This document shows, piece by piece, positions 1 through 10,606 of a stretch of DNA of 64,000 nt. The DNA lies in NCBI GenBank assembly GCA_014871385.1, contig CM026426.1:98978861-99042860 (forward strand). Reading direction: 5' to 3'. Both the position numbers and the translations under genes were made by a program. The notes under the pieces were generated by a model. The model saw nothing but the letters and a program-made list of their open reading frames with translations. It made no database searches and was not told the origin of the DNA. Each line of letters starts with the position of its first letter. Position 1 is the first letter of the stretch. This DNA is from Ceratodon purpureus (lineage: Eukaryota > Streptophyta > Bryopsida > Pseudoditrichales > Ditrichaceae).

Positions 1-1
1 G

Positions 2-130
2 TCAGGTGGCAAAAGGAAGTCAAAAGAAAGCCCAAGTCTGCGCAGTGGCCCCAACTTTGCAAGTACTGGAGGCAGCCCAAGCGGAAAAAAACTTAAGGCG
101 GTTAAGTCTGTTTTGGAAGCCTCTAACTAA
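2..130 (+). CDS. Possible C-terminal coding tail, unknown protein
   Basis: The frame starting at base 2 is open from the window edge to a TAA at 128-130. It encodes about 42 residues rich in Ser, Gly and Lys, with basic patches such as GGKRKSKES. No domain is recognisable. It could be the last exon of a gene entering from the left or a fragment of the SUVR-like gene that follows. The end of the stretch (CTAAC followed by GATGCAG) also looks like a branch point and acceptor, so coding status is uncertain. Confidence 0.25.
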   Translation, partial: SGGKRKSKESPSLRSGPNFASTGGSPSGKKLKAVKSVLEASN

Positions 131-370
131 TCGATGCAGTAGAATTGTGTACGATGCAATAGAAATGTGATGCCCGGATTTTAGTGGGAGCAAAATATGC
201 TTTCACCTTGTTTTCTGCCATGTAATGTACATATCTGGAGCTTCTTCGGGTTTGTGGTGTTTTTTTTGCGACAATACATTCTATATGTTTTCTGTCTTGC
301 AATCAAGCAATTCAGAGTGCAGACACGTGTCCCATTTTTAAATTGTGAATTTATCTACTTGACAAAACAG

Positions 371-882
371 GAATATGTATTACTTAAGGATCTTTCGTAT
401 GGCCAGGAGCGGCATCCTGTGCCAGTGGTTGCTCCATGTCAATCCCCAATCTCCCCTCCTTGGTTTTGGTACACAAAGGAAAATATGGTGCTAGTCGAAG
501 AGCCTACTGAATTATGGACTACGGTGGGAAAAGCATTCGGACCCAGACCAGGTGTTCTGGTTGTGGGAAAAATTGTATAAGGGATAATCCTTTTGGGTGC
601 AAGTGCGCCTTATTATCCGGGACTTTTGCCTACACCAAAACAGGGCTCCTTCAGGCTGACGTCATAAACCAACTGGATGACGACTTACCTTTGGAATTTT
701 GTAACAAAGGGTCAGGTTGCTATTGTGCGAATCTCCCGTGTGAAGAGAGTACCACTGATGAAGATGGAGTTTGTCCGGGCCACCGGCCAAGGACTTTTAT
801 CACTGAATGCAACTCTTTGTGTGCTTGTCATTCCAAATGTGGCAACCGTGTGATACAACATGGCATGACAGTGAAAGTCCAA
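371..882 (+). pseudogene. SUVR-type pre-SET exon of a histone-lysine methyltransferase, frame-broken
   Basis: This exon encodes the region before and within a pre-SET zinc-cluster domain, typical of plant SUVR/SUVH histone H3-lysine methyltransferases, which act on chromatin in the nucleus. The first part (371 to about 515) reads KDLSYGQERHPVPVV and then PPWFWYTKEN, the usual lead-in to pre-SET. The second part (from about 514, another frame) carries the cysteine cluster: CSGCGKNC, CKCA, GTFAYTKTGLL, then ECNSLCACHSKCGNRV. The exon follows an acceptor (ACAAAACAG, 361-370) and ends at a donor CAA|GTAAGA with GT at 883-884. The frame change around 500-540, with a TGA in the second frame at 508-510, means a one-base indel, a pseudogene or an assembly error. 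The SET domain itself is not visible downstream. Confidence 0.72.
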
Positions 883-1558
883 GTAAGATAGTCGGTGCAT
901 GTACATCATAGTTTTATTTTTTTAAATAATGCCGATGAATATTTTACCTTTACTTTATGCCTTTGAGGTCGTCACTGGGCAGGAAACCTTAACACAAACA
1001 AGGAGAAACCAGCTAGGTCGTTGAGAAGCAGTACACAACTGAAAATGCATCCTTTCTCATCTAAACACACTCTGAAGAGGCGCAATTAAAATAGTTTCAC
1101 TATTCTGTAGGACCATACAAAGAACATATGGAGCATAGAGAAGAGAACTCTATGTAAATTCAAAACCTCTAAGTAAGAATTGAAAGCAGTGCGGCTTCAG
1201 TTCTAGATTGTGCTTACACTGAATTTACACTAAGTATGCTTGCATACCTTAAAGAGCATATTCCATAATGCCGGTTCTAGATTAGAAACCTCCCTGTAGG
1301 CTGTAGCACATAATTTAGTTAAAAAACAACAAGCACAGTGCTCCTCTAATTCACTTAACACCTACGCTGCAAACAAAATCATTAGAATGAACTAACCACA
1401 GAACTCTCGGAATGGAGGAACTTCACACTACTGCAATGAACAGAACCAACTGGCCAGTACTTGCTAAGTTTTCAACCTGCATAGCGACGTAGCTTTCGTT
1501 CTAGAAGAGACACCGCTCTCTTCTAACATGGATAACCGTAATAGACGCGTCAAAAAGC
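883..1558 (+). other. No gene seen; probable intron or intergenic DNA
   Basis: The stretch begins with the GT donor of the pre-SET exon. It is AT-rich with stops in all frames, and I see no SET-domain continuation, RNA gene or repeat in it. Confidence 0.5.
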
Positions 1559-2641
1559 TTAACCCCTAAAGCATTTGGCCATAAAATCCCAAATTCTGCC
1601 TCAAATCTGCCCTGTTTTAGTTCAAGGTAGAATTATGAAAATTTAAACGTAATTAGAAGAATCTAACCGTAGGATCTAGTACCTAACTTGTACATGTATG
1701 TGTATACAAAATTTTAGACTGTAACTCCTCACCGTTTGGAAGATGGTAAGGTTTGAACTTGAGTGAAAAGTTTGTTTTGGTCTTGCCCGGCAGGGACAGC
1801 CACACTTCGGAGAGTAAAACAGCCAATTTTTTGAGATCTTGTGGTTGGAGGCTCTTCAGTTTTGGATTCTAAAGTGAGTTGGGAGTATGCTCAAAAAAAT
1901 TGAAGAGAATACAACACAGAGAAGCATTGGAAAACCACATTTCTAGTGACGGGAGTCAAATGAAATGCATATACACTGGCTCTTTTTTCACACTACAAAT
2001 GCCTAAGAAGATCATCTATATTTTGAAATCCGAACGGTGTATACGTGCATTTGTATGGAAAATAAATTGTGGAGGAAAAAAACCCAAAAAATAAACAAAT
2101 CCGAAATAGATATGAATTTTATAGTGATTTAGGAGGAGATAATGGTGAAGGAAAAATGGGTGATGAAGGTGATCCAATCACTGTAGATCTGTTTGACAGT
2201 TTTTATAAAACTTGGAACTTTGACTGAATATATCTCAAGATCCGTACGGTCAAAATTAACAAAATTTGGTAAGTAGACTAATTTGATAGCTCTGAACAAG
2301 ATCCTACGGTTGGATTTTTCAAAATCAAATTAAAAAAAAATTGTAAAACGATTTCAGAAAGGATCATTTGGAAGTCACTGTAGATTGTCATAGATTTGGT
2401 ACACCACTTGCATCGGCTACAAACCTGCCCGAGCTGCCCTGAATTGAATTTTGATCTTTAAACACAATTTATTTCTTAACTACGGGCTCGATGAAAGTGA
2501 AATTTGGTCTTGTTAGAAAGATATGACAATTTCCCATGCTGTGCCAAAGTTACAGCCACATCCGGTAAAATTTGACTCATAGGGAGCCTGACCGGACCCT
2601 AAATCATACCAAAACTGTTGAGTTGATGCTTTAGGGGTTAA
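1559..2641. mobile_element. piggyBac-like MITE, TTAA-flanked with 12-bp TIRs
   Basis: The left end reads TTAACCCCTAAAGCAT (1559-1574) and the right end is its exact reverse complement (2626-2641). The pattern is a TTAA duplication (1559-1562 and 2638-2641) enclosing 12-bp perfect inverted repeats that begin CCCC. Insertion at TTAA with CCC-starting TIRs is the signature of the piggyBac superfamily. The interior of about 1.07 kb is AT-rich and has no ORF longer than about 70 codons, so the element is non-autonomous. A 16-bp perfect inverted match at this spacing is unlikely by chance, but no second copy is available in the window for comparison. Confidence 0.6.
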
Positions 2642-2903
2642 TCAGTCGTGCAAGTGACGCACTATGAAGGCAATGATGGCCTACGCCATAGAAAGAGGGT
2701 CGAAGAAAGAAGGAACTGAAACACATGCCACAAGTAGGTAACTCATGCCACTGGGCTCGAATGTTGCCATGAAAGCTACGTGACTAGAAAGAGACTCAAA
2801 CGCAATGGCATGCCCTGAACGACCCTCCACTGACCATATATTTCTAAACGGACTCAGTTGGGAGGGAACTAGTTCTCCTTTGGCCCCGTCTCTCTCGGAC
2901 TTC

Positions 2904-2974
2904 AAAATCCTTCCCTCCACTCAGAATCCTTCCCTCCATTCGAAATTTTTCCCTCCAATCAGAATCCTTCCCGC
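2904..2974. repeat. Short degenerate tandem repeat (about 18 bp)
   Basis: The motif AATCCTTCCCTCCA-like recurs about four times with small changes (AATCCTTCCCTCC, GAATCCTTCCCTCC, AATTTTTCCCTCC, GAATCCTTCCCGC). It is a small pyrimidine-rich minisatellite without coding potential. Confidence 0.6.
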
Positions 2975-3057
2975 TTTAGCTTCTCCCGCCTTAGTGAGCC
3001 GTTACAGATCCCCTATTCATGTAGGTTTTAGCCCTTTTGACTCCTCTTCCTTATCAA

Positions 3058-4260
3058 AACCCCCCCCCCCAAAAAAAAAAAGGTTGATACTGTAGATCAG
3101 AATATAAAATCAGACTTCGAAATATATGTTAGATAAGAGAAAAAATGATGCCAAAAGAGAATGGAAAGAAATTAAACTGAAAAAACATAAAAAAAAAAAC
3201 CAATTTCGAAAAAAAAAAAAAAAAAAAAAACAGAATGGAAAAAACATGGAAGCAACAAATGAATAAAAATTAAGAAAAGAAAAAGAATCAAAGACAATAT
3301 GGAAGAAAATAGTGAAATTTTTTTTTTTAAAAAAAAAAACAATAAGTATAATGGAACAAGTAAAAGTTAAGAGACGATTGGAATGTGAACCATGTGGAAG
3401 AACTAAAAAATAAATAAAATGATACTAATAGAAGAGATTGGAAGGATAACCAATCAAAATGGCATAATGGATGGATCATAAAATAATAATAATAAAACAA
3501 ATGTGAAGAATGGGGGGGGGGAGGGGAAAAAAAAAAGGTGATAGAAACGAAAACAAGTTGAAGAATAAAAAAATATCAATATTAATCATGGAAGAAGAAT
3601 GGGGGAATAAAAAATCAAAAAGACATTTTGGAGAGAGATTGGAAGAATTAAAAATCATGCCAAAAGAGAATATGGTGACAGAATGGGAAAGAAGTTGTAG
3701 AATAAAATAAAAATACTAATAAAAATGGAAAAATGATGGAAGAATAAAAAATCAAAAACGTACATAATGGTTGAAAACAAAAAAAGGTATATGTATGTAT
3801 GTATGTATGTATATAGTAGAATAGAGGGAAAGAAAAGGGATAGAATGGGAAACGAGTTGAAGAATAAAATAATAATAATAATAGTGAGAAAAGAATGGAA
3901 AAATAAAAAGTTGAGAAGAGATTTTGGAAAGAGATTGGAAGAATTAAAAATCAAGAAGACGGAATGTTAAAAAGGAATTAAAAAATTAAAAACAAATAGA
4001 AGAAGAAGATATGAAGTATTAAAATATTAAAATATTAAAATATGAAAGAAGATAGAATGGAAGGAGATTCGAAGAATAAAAAATCAAGACGATATAGTCG
4101 AAGATAGAATAGATGGAGGTTGGGATGGAAAAAATAGAAGAATGTGAATGAAATAGAAAATAGAAATTGAAAAGTAAGAAGAAAGTGACGGAAATCAAAT
4201 TAAATAAACTAATAAATTAATAATAAATGTGGAGGAAAGAAAGAATATTGGGAAAATAAA
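3058..4260. repeat. Purine-rich low-complexity block with degenerate tandem copies
   Basis: About 1.2 kb of almost pure A/G plus some T on the plus strand. Phrases such as GAAGAATAAAAAATCAA and GAGATTGGAAGAATTAAAAA recur at intervals of about 200-250 bp, so this looks like an old, degenerate tandem array. It contains homopolymers of A and a GTAT microsatellite near 3787-3811. The apparent ORFs inside are low-complexity artefacts. Confidence 0.8.
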
Positions 4261-4931
4261 GAGTATGCCATTATCCGTTTCAGTATTGCTATTTTAACAC
4301 CTTTACACTCTCTTTTTTTAATTTTAAAAGGTTATGTTCAAATATTTAGACATACCTTTGGTATATCTGGTCAGAAGGGGGATGTTATACACTAAATATT
4401 CTCATACTTATTCTTAGCCTTATAATTGGACATTCGGTGTTCACTTGAATTGACATATGATATTAGCCTATTACCGTTCACACATATATAAATGTATGTG
4501 TACCAAATTCATTGAAGAACTATATGTGATCGTTATTTAATAGTGTCCGTAATTTATATGAGATTGTAATTGAATAGTCTTGGTAATTTATTTTTTTTAT
4601 GTTTTTTTGTTTTTTTTTTAAAAAAAATATTTGAATTTGTTCCATTCCCAATGTTATTTTTTTCTAATCTTAGAATATTAAACATATTTTAAGTGAGCAC
4701 TTACATATTTCTAACAAAACCTCGCTTTGCTCGATGTAGGTTCATGTGTTTATCAACGAGGTCTTATATGTATTTACTGATCCACTGTATGCGCTGCTGA
4801 GGAAGAATCCTAAGCAGAGAACAAGCGGAGATCCTGAACATCTCTAATTTTGATATTTTTATCTTTTGTCGTTAGTCCAGTTGGAGAAAGCGAACGGTGT
4901 TCTCTAAATTTGCAAAAGGGGATTGTCTGTA

Positions 4932-5196
4932 CTAGGTCCAGAATAAAGGGGGATTAATGTAATTATACCCACAACAAAACAACAGCTTGCGACAGTTCTT
5001 TATTAAGGTACTGCAATAGTTGGTAACCGTGTCTGGAGTCTGGACAACCGTGGGGGAACTTTGAAGCAGCTCTTTTGCCATTACTGAGTCGATGTCAATC
5101 CTAGTGCGGAATGTGCATTTAATCTTTTGGTTACTTATCCGGCCCTGGGTTTCCCCAATGAGGACTTGTATTTTATTCTCTGTAATGAATTTTGCT
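4932..5196 (-). CDS. Possible isolated exon, unknown product
   Basis: On the minus strand a T-rich tract ending in TTGGAAG could act as an acceptor. It is followed by about 85 codons of ordinary amino-acid composition, including KFITENKIQVLIGETQGR and RTRIDIDSVMAKELL. The frame closes at 4932. I do not recognise the protein and see no partner exon, so it may be a chance open frame or a relic exon. The surrounding 4261-5510 is otherwise AT-rich with nothing else recognisable. Confidence 0.22.
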
Positions 5197-5510
5197 TCCA
5201 AAAAAAAAAAAAAAGAATGTGCATTTATACAAATCAATCTTTTCTAGCTATGTTTAGTTGTTCTGCTTAAACTATGTTCAGTCAGATCTTTTCAAATACT
5301 TGGGCACTGGAATTGTAATGGGATGCGACAAACCGACAAGCAGGAAAAGACATGAGGCCTGCACAACAACAAGGCATATTCTGGACCCAGTAGATACAAA
5401 TTCATACGACGCATAACACATTCACTCACAATAAAAATGATATAACTTGTAGTATAGTATAAAAATGGGTCCAGTCTTCTCTCTCTCAAGAGATACGTTC
5501 TGGCTGTGAA

Positions 5511-5927
5511 CTATTCGTCGTCACTATTTTCCCATACTTGAGCTAAAGCATGCCTCACAACTTCGACCACCTCAGAAGATATCTTGTAGACAGGGTCTCC
5601 ACCTTTAAGGCAGTATGGGGCGAGTTTCATTCGAAACTTGCAGGCTATAACCAGGTGCGATGAAACATGTGCTACGACTGACTTTTCAAGATATGTGTAA
5701 GTGTAACCACCCCGGCCAAACTTTTTGTAATAAGTGCCGGCAATGACAGAATCTCATGCTTCAAATTCGGTCCCCCAAGGACACGCAAGAGGAGCCCGTA
5801 GTTTATACTTTCGTCGTTGGCATTGCAGTACATAGAAGTCAACACCCTCTTCATTTGGTTGTTCCGCGGGAACCGCAAAATTGTCACCAATGTCAATGAC
5901 GTCGTCTAGCCTCTCACCTTGCTGAAC
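5511..5927 (-). pseudogene. DDE-type transposase-like gene, exon 4 (C-terminal domain)
   Basis: Exon 4 follows acceptor TTTCTAG (first base 5927). It begins VQQGERLDDVIDIGDNF and runs about 138 codons to a TAG at 5511-5513 after SDDE. It contains GVDFYVLQCQRRKYKL and GTYYKKFGRGGYTYTYLE, a small beta-rich C-terminal domain that follows the catalytic region in this type of protein. One in-frame TGA at 5754-5756 interrupts it. Splice phase agrees with exon 3. No terminal inverted repeat for the whole element could be identified by eye. Confidence 0.55.
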
Positions 5928-6056
5928 CTAGAAACATGAAGTAGACAGACATTAGAAAATTATCCTACATTACTGCAGCCATCTAGTTAACGTTACAAAC
6001 TTTTAACATGAAGCAAAATAGAATTTTACAAGAAAAATACACGGATATGGCAATAC

Positions 6057-6512
6057 CTATTCCACAACATCGTCGTCGCGGGAGTCAAGCGCTTCTGTTG
6101 GGGATTTAGGATGCAGCTGTACTGCACACCATGGAGGAACATGGGAGGATTGCTCACAATTCTCCCAATCCTTCTGTATGCATGATAGACAGAAGCATGA
6201 CAGTGGTCTAACTAGTAAGCATGTATTATTTGTGGTAGAGTTTCCCATAATTGAATGAAGAGATCTCCAACCAGAAAATAGTGTGGCATGCCATTGGTGA
6301 ATCCCTACAGATCTCGTTTTCACCAACGTGCCAAAAGGTACGGTGAATATCTCTACTTGTGGACCCAACATACGAGGAAGGGACCCTAGTAGAGAAACCG
6401 TGCTGGAGAAACTTAACACATTGGAGTGCGTTCTACAACTGCCTGTCAGGATTCCGAATTTGTTCAATGCGTAATGCACGCTTTACAACTGCCCCTGCGC
6501 CATCCCATTCCC
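6057..6512 (-). pseudogene. DDE-type transposase-like gene, exon 3 (third acidic motif)
   Basis: Exon 3 follows acceptor ATGCAG, first base 6512, and completes the split Gly codon of exon 2. It encodes EWDGAGAVVKRALR, the likely third catalytic block, and later FHRTFWHV-like and LSCFCLSCIQKDWENC (Cys-rich) blocks. Lesions: an in-frame TAG at 6433-6435 in a position where Gln fits, a one-base frame change around 6240-6250, and a TAG at 6057-6059 that is the very last codon before the donor GTATTG, where exon ends normally read CAG. The pattern indicates a recently dead gene. Confidence 0.6.
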
Positions 6513-6701
6513 CTGCATTTGCATCCAGAAATGTTTCGTGAATTCATATTGCACAACATAGCACATCATTCTAAATCCCCTACATAATACACAGTATGCT
6601 CCAGTCGCAGATGTACATAGAGTACATAATGTGTACTTCAAAAGTACAAAGAGTACAGAAAATCCACTCACATAAGTACAAAGGTACAGATGGACAAGTA
6701 C

Positions 6702-7761
6702 CTTTCCCGTGTCCAGTTGCGAAATAGTTCCAGGTCATGGAACAGCCTCCAGTGAGACTAGGATATCTAGCAACAAAATACATTGCAGTAGCTCCTTTAA
6801 ACTGACCTGCGCAGCCATCAGAGAATACCCAATGCTCCCTCGGTTTTTCCCCGTTAGCAATCAACCACCTCCAGTGAAGCATGAGACAATGCTGAACAAA
6901 CAAGCTATCATGTTTTTTATCGTCTAAAATGTAGTAGTGTGTATGTTTTATGATGATCAAATCACCACTCACATCACGAACTCTCTGCAAAGTGATGTGG
7001 ACCAATAGGGACACATACTCAGACATATAATACATGCTGTGGACTTCATTTTGAATCTTGAATTCATAGTTCTCTGCAAAATCGATGTGGGAAACTAGAA
7101 CTTCCTCGGGCAAACCTTCCATCATCTCCTTGCACTGCCAATCCTGCCAATTGGCAATAAAAGTATGCTTGATAAAAGCCTTTACCTTGGGTTTCAGGTA
7201 CGTAACAAACTCCAACGGATTAGTCTCTTGATATACCTCCTGCAGCCTTTTCTTCGCCTTCCCTGTCTCACGGTCAGTGCCAATCGTAACATACGAGAAA
7301 TGCTTCCACCTTAGTTTCGGTTCCTCCAGTGAAGACATCTCCTATGGGCAAAAACCTAGAGTATCTACGCCACACTCTAGACAGTCACCCATTAGACAAT
7401 CGAGCTTGTGCCATTCATCGAACTCTGGCTTTGAGCAAAGATAGGCTTCCCACAATTGAGTGATCCTCTTGTATACTCTGTGATGAGCATCACAGCCTAT
7501 ACCCTCACCCGTTGCAGCCTTCACAGAAGTAGAACAAACATCACAGTCACAAGAACAATCTTGCTCTGCATGCAGTCCCCTCTTCTCCTCCCTGAGAGTG
7601 TTCAGTCCTACCCTCATGAGATCCATTTCCACATGGTAAATACAACAGCAAACATTACGGTCCCTCAAAGGTTTCACATACCATGGCTTCAGGTTCTCAA
7701 ACCTTCGCTGGCCAATTTTACACTCTGGATGAGCCTCCTTGAATTGCAGAAAGAATGTTGT
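6702..7761 (-). pseudogene. DDE-type transposase-like gene, exon 2 (Cys-rich and first two acidic motifs)
   Basis: Exon 2 starts after acceptor TTGCAG (exon base 7761) and ends at donor AAAG|GTACTTG (6702). It contains the RFENLKPWYVKPLRDRNVC block, a Cys-rich putative zinc site (CSCDCDVCST and C-rich residues nearby), then HIDFAENYEFK and FSDGCAGQFKG. The last two are candidate first and second catalytic acidic motifs of an RNase H-like transposase fold. It ends in WNYFATGHGKG. A single in-frame TAG at 7342-7344 interrupts the frame; the codon three further on is an ATG, so the two open parts are in the same frame. A TAG of this kind fits a CAG-to-TAG change, as in the other exons. Confidence 0.65.
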
Positions 7762-7780
7762 CTGCAACCAACATACAAGT

Positions 7781-7884
7781 ATTATTAGTACTACCGCATT
7801 GTATAGTTAGTACTACCTCATAGTATTATTAGTACTACCGCATTGTATTAGTACTACCGCATTGTATTAGTACTACTGCATTGT
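7781..7884. repeat. 19-bp tandem repeat in a transposase intron
   Basis: The unit TATTAGTACTACCGCATTG recurs about four times, partly with insertions, inside the intron between exons 1 and 2. The whole intron (7762-8397) is rich in the tetranucleotide GTAC. Confidence 0.75.
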
Positions 7885-8397
7885 AAAACAGTACAGTTAC
7901 AGAGTACAAATAGTAAGCAAGGCATATCACTCCAGAGTACATCTACAGTACTCATATAGTCACCTTAAGTACCCTTTCAGAAGCAAGTACTAATTAAACG
8001 TACATACTGAGCTTAAAGTAGTGTGATGAACACCACAACCAACATAAAGTACAACATCTAATTTGAAAAGTACATGTCCACCGAACCTTAGTGTACAAGA
8101 AATACGAAGTAGATGTATCCAATGCCCTGAAAGTACTTATCATACTACACTTATAGGATAGCTAGTACAGGCAGTATTACAAGTACCGAAGTTGTTTATA
8201 TCAAGGGTGATACTTTTCGAACTTTGAAATCCAAAAAGTATTGTAAGGGGACATCTGCGACTCTACTAGTACTTCACTGCAATTAGGCTGGCTTACAAAG
8301 GGAGTCAAAGTACATCAACGATCAACCACAGTGTACATTAGATTTCAGTAGTACACGCGGTCCAACACAATTTTCATGCAAAGTAACTCGAACATAC

Positions 8398-9183
8398 CTG
8401 AGTGACTGTCAAAAAGTGCTTCGCGTGTGTCTCTCCACCTCTCTTCAGCCCACCGTCCTTGTTGACGACGTCCTTCCTGTTTGGCGAAACTCTAGTTTGA
8501 CTGTGCCACCAGGCTTGCACTGTAGCAAGAGTGTATTGTGATGATCCGTCTTTTCTTTTCTGCCTGCAAAGTGGTGCAAATCGAGAAGCTCCCTCCTTGT
8601 ATTCCTCTCTTCTTTCCAAGGCGGCTTGAATATTTTCTGGCTTGGTTCCTAGAACACGTGAAAGAGCCCTAACACCCCCAACATTCCCACTCACAGCAGC
8701 ATCCAGAAGTGCTCCTTTTCTAGACAGCATGTTATTTGAGAACGGTATGGACACAGACTGTAATTCGGCTCTATAACTTTGAATAAAATAATGAATACTC
8801 TTAGCTTCTGAATGTCGTGGATAATAGTAAGGTAACAAAGGCCAAACAAGACTGTGTCGAAGAACCTTCTCAAACACAATCTGACGACAATGGGGACCAG
8901 GAAGTAGGTTGAGCTCATCACACATGCTGTGCACAATTTTTTGAGCAACCCTAGATGCATCTCGTGTAGAAATGACATCTGAATTCTCAGGCGCTGTGTT
9001 CGTCGTAGAAATCTCTCCTCCTTCCGAGTCCATTGAAATTCTCCTGCGACGGCGTTCCTGGTGCAACCGATCGCGCTCTGCCTTCTCTAACTCTGCAGCC
9101 TCTACAGTTTCCATTTCTGACACCCTCTCCGAAAGACCAGCACGTTGCTGCCTCGACCTCTGTCTCCGGGCTTGGTCCCCCAT
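8398..9183 (-). pseudogene. DDE-type transposase-like gene, exon 1 (N-terminal region)
   Basis: This is the first recognisable exon of a four-exon minus-strand gene (9183 to 5511). It starts at ATG 9183 with a basic, coiled-coil-like stretch (GDQARRQRSRQQRAG onward, ending ERRRRR), followed by an alpha-helical region. It ends in motifs such as TRVSPNRKDVV and the donor CAG|GTATGTTC, GT at 8397-8396. I know similar domain orders from multi-copy, transposase-like proteins in cnidarians, other animals and algae: basic N-terminus, SP-x-KKD box, Cys-rich region, then D...D...E/D blocks. I cannot name the superfamily with certainty. The exon has no internal stop. It joins exon 2 in phase 0. Confidence 0.6.
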
Positions 9184-9407
9184 GCTACAAGTGATGAGAG
9201 CCGTGAACCCACAGAAGAGACTACGCCGTTAGAGAAGGTAGATCACATTCTGGAAAATAGAGGTTGGAATAACGTTGTCCTGGACCTACGTGCAAATACA
9301 GTGGAAAACAAGTACAACATGTTTCCATCAAATAACATTAACTGGGTAGCATAACAAGTACATAATCGAAACTCAAAAGCTCTGGAAAAACTTCACGATT
9401 TACTCAC

Positions 9408-9912
9408 CTGAAGCACATTGGAAGGAGTCTGACAGTTGAGGTAGCTGTCGAATTCTTCTTGATGGAGACCGTCCTCAAAGATGTAGGATCCAAATAACGT
9501 GTTGGGATTCTGGACAAGGCGCTCACGGGACTGCAGCGCCTGGTTTGAATGATGCAGGTACCAGCTAATATCTCCAACCTTAGAAGTGGGTGTCTCGGAT
9601 ACGTGGGTACTGCTAGACACATCATCTGAGGGACTATCACATGAATGGGTGGTGAAATGCTGTCCTAGACTCTCAATCCCTTCGTCGACAAAGTCGCAGA
9701 CAGCATAGTAAAGGGTAATTCGCTGCTGAACAAGCTGCGGAGGATCTCGCACGACGTAGTATGAAGTTATGAGGGACTGGACTAGTGTAGAGCTCGGAAG
9801 ATGCCCTTCCCCAGAAATTTGTGTGGCAAACCCTGGCGATGGCTGCGCCGCAGCTAAGCCTCCTTGCAACTCCAAAAAACAACTTCGGTCAACGTCCACA
9901 ACCCTTGCATGC
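9408..9912 (-). CDS. Candidate internal exon upstream of the transposase-like gene, unknown
   Basis: An open stretch of about 168 codons lies between a plausible acceptor (GCCTACAG, exon base about 9912) and a strong donor CAG|GTGAGT with GT at 9407-9406. It contains GGLAAAQPSPGF, SYYVVRDPPQLVQQR and a Ser/Thr/Asp-rich linker. No domain is recognised. It ends in phase 0, which does not match the ATG-led exon at 9183, so it is either a 5' exon spliced differently or part of another gene. Confidence 0.35.
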
Positions 9913-9929
9913 ACTGTAGGCGCATGCAA

Positions 9930-10606
9930 GAGAAAACAACTTTAGACGGACAGATTCAAGTAAAATACATCCATCCATTAACTAACAGAAGATCCACCTG
10001 CATTCAAAATCGGCTAGATCCACTTATATTGGACCTTATCAACAACGCGTACGGCAGAGATCTGGGGCCAATGGAATCCGACGGTCCAAAATTCCGCAGA
10101 AAAGTACTCTAAGTACTTCTCATTTTGGAAGTACATTTTCAACTACTCTTAGTGGCGGCCGCCTAAATTCTGAATGTCTAATATAACAACTGATAAGAAT
10201 GAAATGGCCGTTAGCCAACATGGAGCACACGTCCAGAAAGCCTTCTACGTAGGAAAATCACGAAAGATGCTTATATTTTAGGAATTCTAGGCTGCGAAAA
10301 AAAAAAGGCAATAGGCAGCGAATATTTCCATGGATCTTCAACTTCTTCCAGATTTTTCAAGTGGGATCCGTAGCCTTTTATGAGTCCCATACCCTGTTAC
10401 AATATTACAGCAAAATATAACATCTAAATATTAGAAAAACTGTACTTTGTGGAATTTTCGACAATCTGACATACTTTTAAATTCGGGAAAAGTACTACTT
10501 TTGAAGCTCCATACGACTCTTTTTCTGATCTTGGGCTTTCAACAACAATGCTAGGCAATGTGTCAATCATGTTCTGTAATGGGAAATGCATTTGCATAGT
10601 TTTTTC
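9930..10606. other. No gene seen; GTAC-containing spacer
   Basis: Stops in all frames. AAGTACT-type words cluster at about 10100-10140 and 10440-10660, as in the introns of the neighbouring transposase-like gene. This could mark the subterminal region of that element, but no defined terminus was found. Confidence 0.4.
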
